DNA of 52,844 bases from Burkholderiales bacterium (GTDB lineage Bacteria; Pseudomonadota; Gammaproteobacteria; Burkholderiales; JAEUOS01): positions 1-52,844 of the forward strand of contig CANJDH010000022.1 of assembly GCA_947473125.1 (NCBI GenBank), in the 5' to 3' direction. Every line of letters starts with the position of its first letter. Positions within the stretch are counted from its first letter, which is position 1. Shown piece after piece: positions 52,791-52,844 of this stretch. Position numbers and translations under genes: made by a program. A model generated the notes under the pieces. It worked only from the letters and a program-made list of their open reading frames with translations. It did not search any database and was not told where the DNA came from.

Positions 52791-52844
52791 TGTTGAAGAC
52801 AATAGTCCGATCGCTCGAAAGTTTCAAGCGTTTTGAGAGTGCCA

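Overview
The window is a continuous, gene-dense piece of a GC-rich betaproteobacterial chromosome, most likely Burkholderiales or a close relative. The evidence is the tkt-gapA-pgk-pyk-fba-purC-purE-purK-tsaC gene order, System II cytochrome c maturation (ResB/CcsB), coaX next to a SPOR-domain gene, a stand-alone heptose-phosphate adenylyltransferase, and uniform high-GC coding bias. I see no prophage, CRISPR array, rRNA or tRNA. The only mobile-type gene is a REP-associated tyrosine transposase.

Left part (1-9.5 kb). A leftward lipid-modification cluster encodes an FAD oxidoreductase, DUF1365, a CFA-synthase-type methyltransferase, a chalcone-isomerase-like protein, a GPH/MFS transporter and a DUF3833 lipoprotein. 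It lies downstream of folE2. folE2 is divergent from a MerR-type regulator with a cobalamin-binding domain (LitR/CarH type). That regulator keeps both the W-x9-EH and ExHxxG adenosylcobalamin motifs, so it is a likely light sensor. The shared intergenic region contains a 19-bp-spacer promoter and several dyads. A di-iron acyl-ACP-desaturase-like gene and a GST follow the regulator. By analogy with known light and singlet-oxygen regulons, this looks like a light-responsive membrane-protection and folate module.

Middle (9.5-26.4 kb). This part holds a heptose adenylyltransferase converging on a tight five-gene leftward operon (aminotransferase, two divergent M81 metallopeptidases, coaX, SPOR protein). 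A hybrid malic enzyme/phosphotransacetylase follows, with a fossil second C-terminus just downstream of it. Next come a YkgJ-type cysteine-cluster gene, a patatin, a secreted barnase-type RNase with its barstar inhibitor, and a histidine kinase with a REC-PAS-GGDEF response regulator. A small periplasmic protein, a YidB-like protein, rsmE and speD complete this part.

Right part (26.4-52.8 kb). Central carbon metabolism (tkt, gapA, pgk, pyk, fba) runs rightward into purine genes (purC, purE, purK) and tsaC, with a frameshifted two-TM gene between fba and purC. Malate synthase G, apt and gltD/gltB run leftward. The transposase gene with a 15-bp-arm palindrome sits between gltB and the System II cytochrome c genes (ccsB, resB) and a cytochrome c4-type gene. 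engB is divergent from the cytochrome gene. The window closes with consecutive hairpins and a leftward rho-independent terminator that may belong to an RNA or gene entering from the right.
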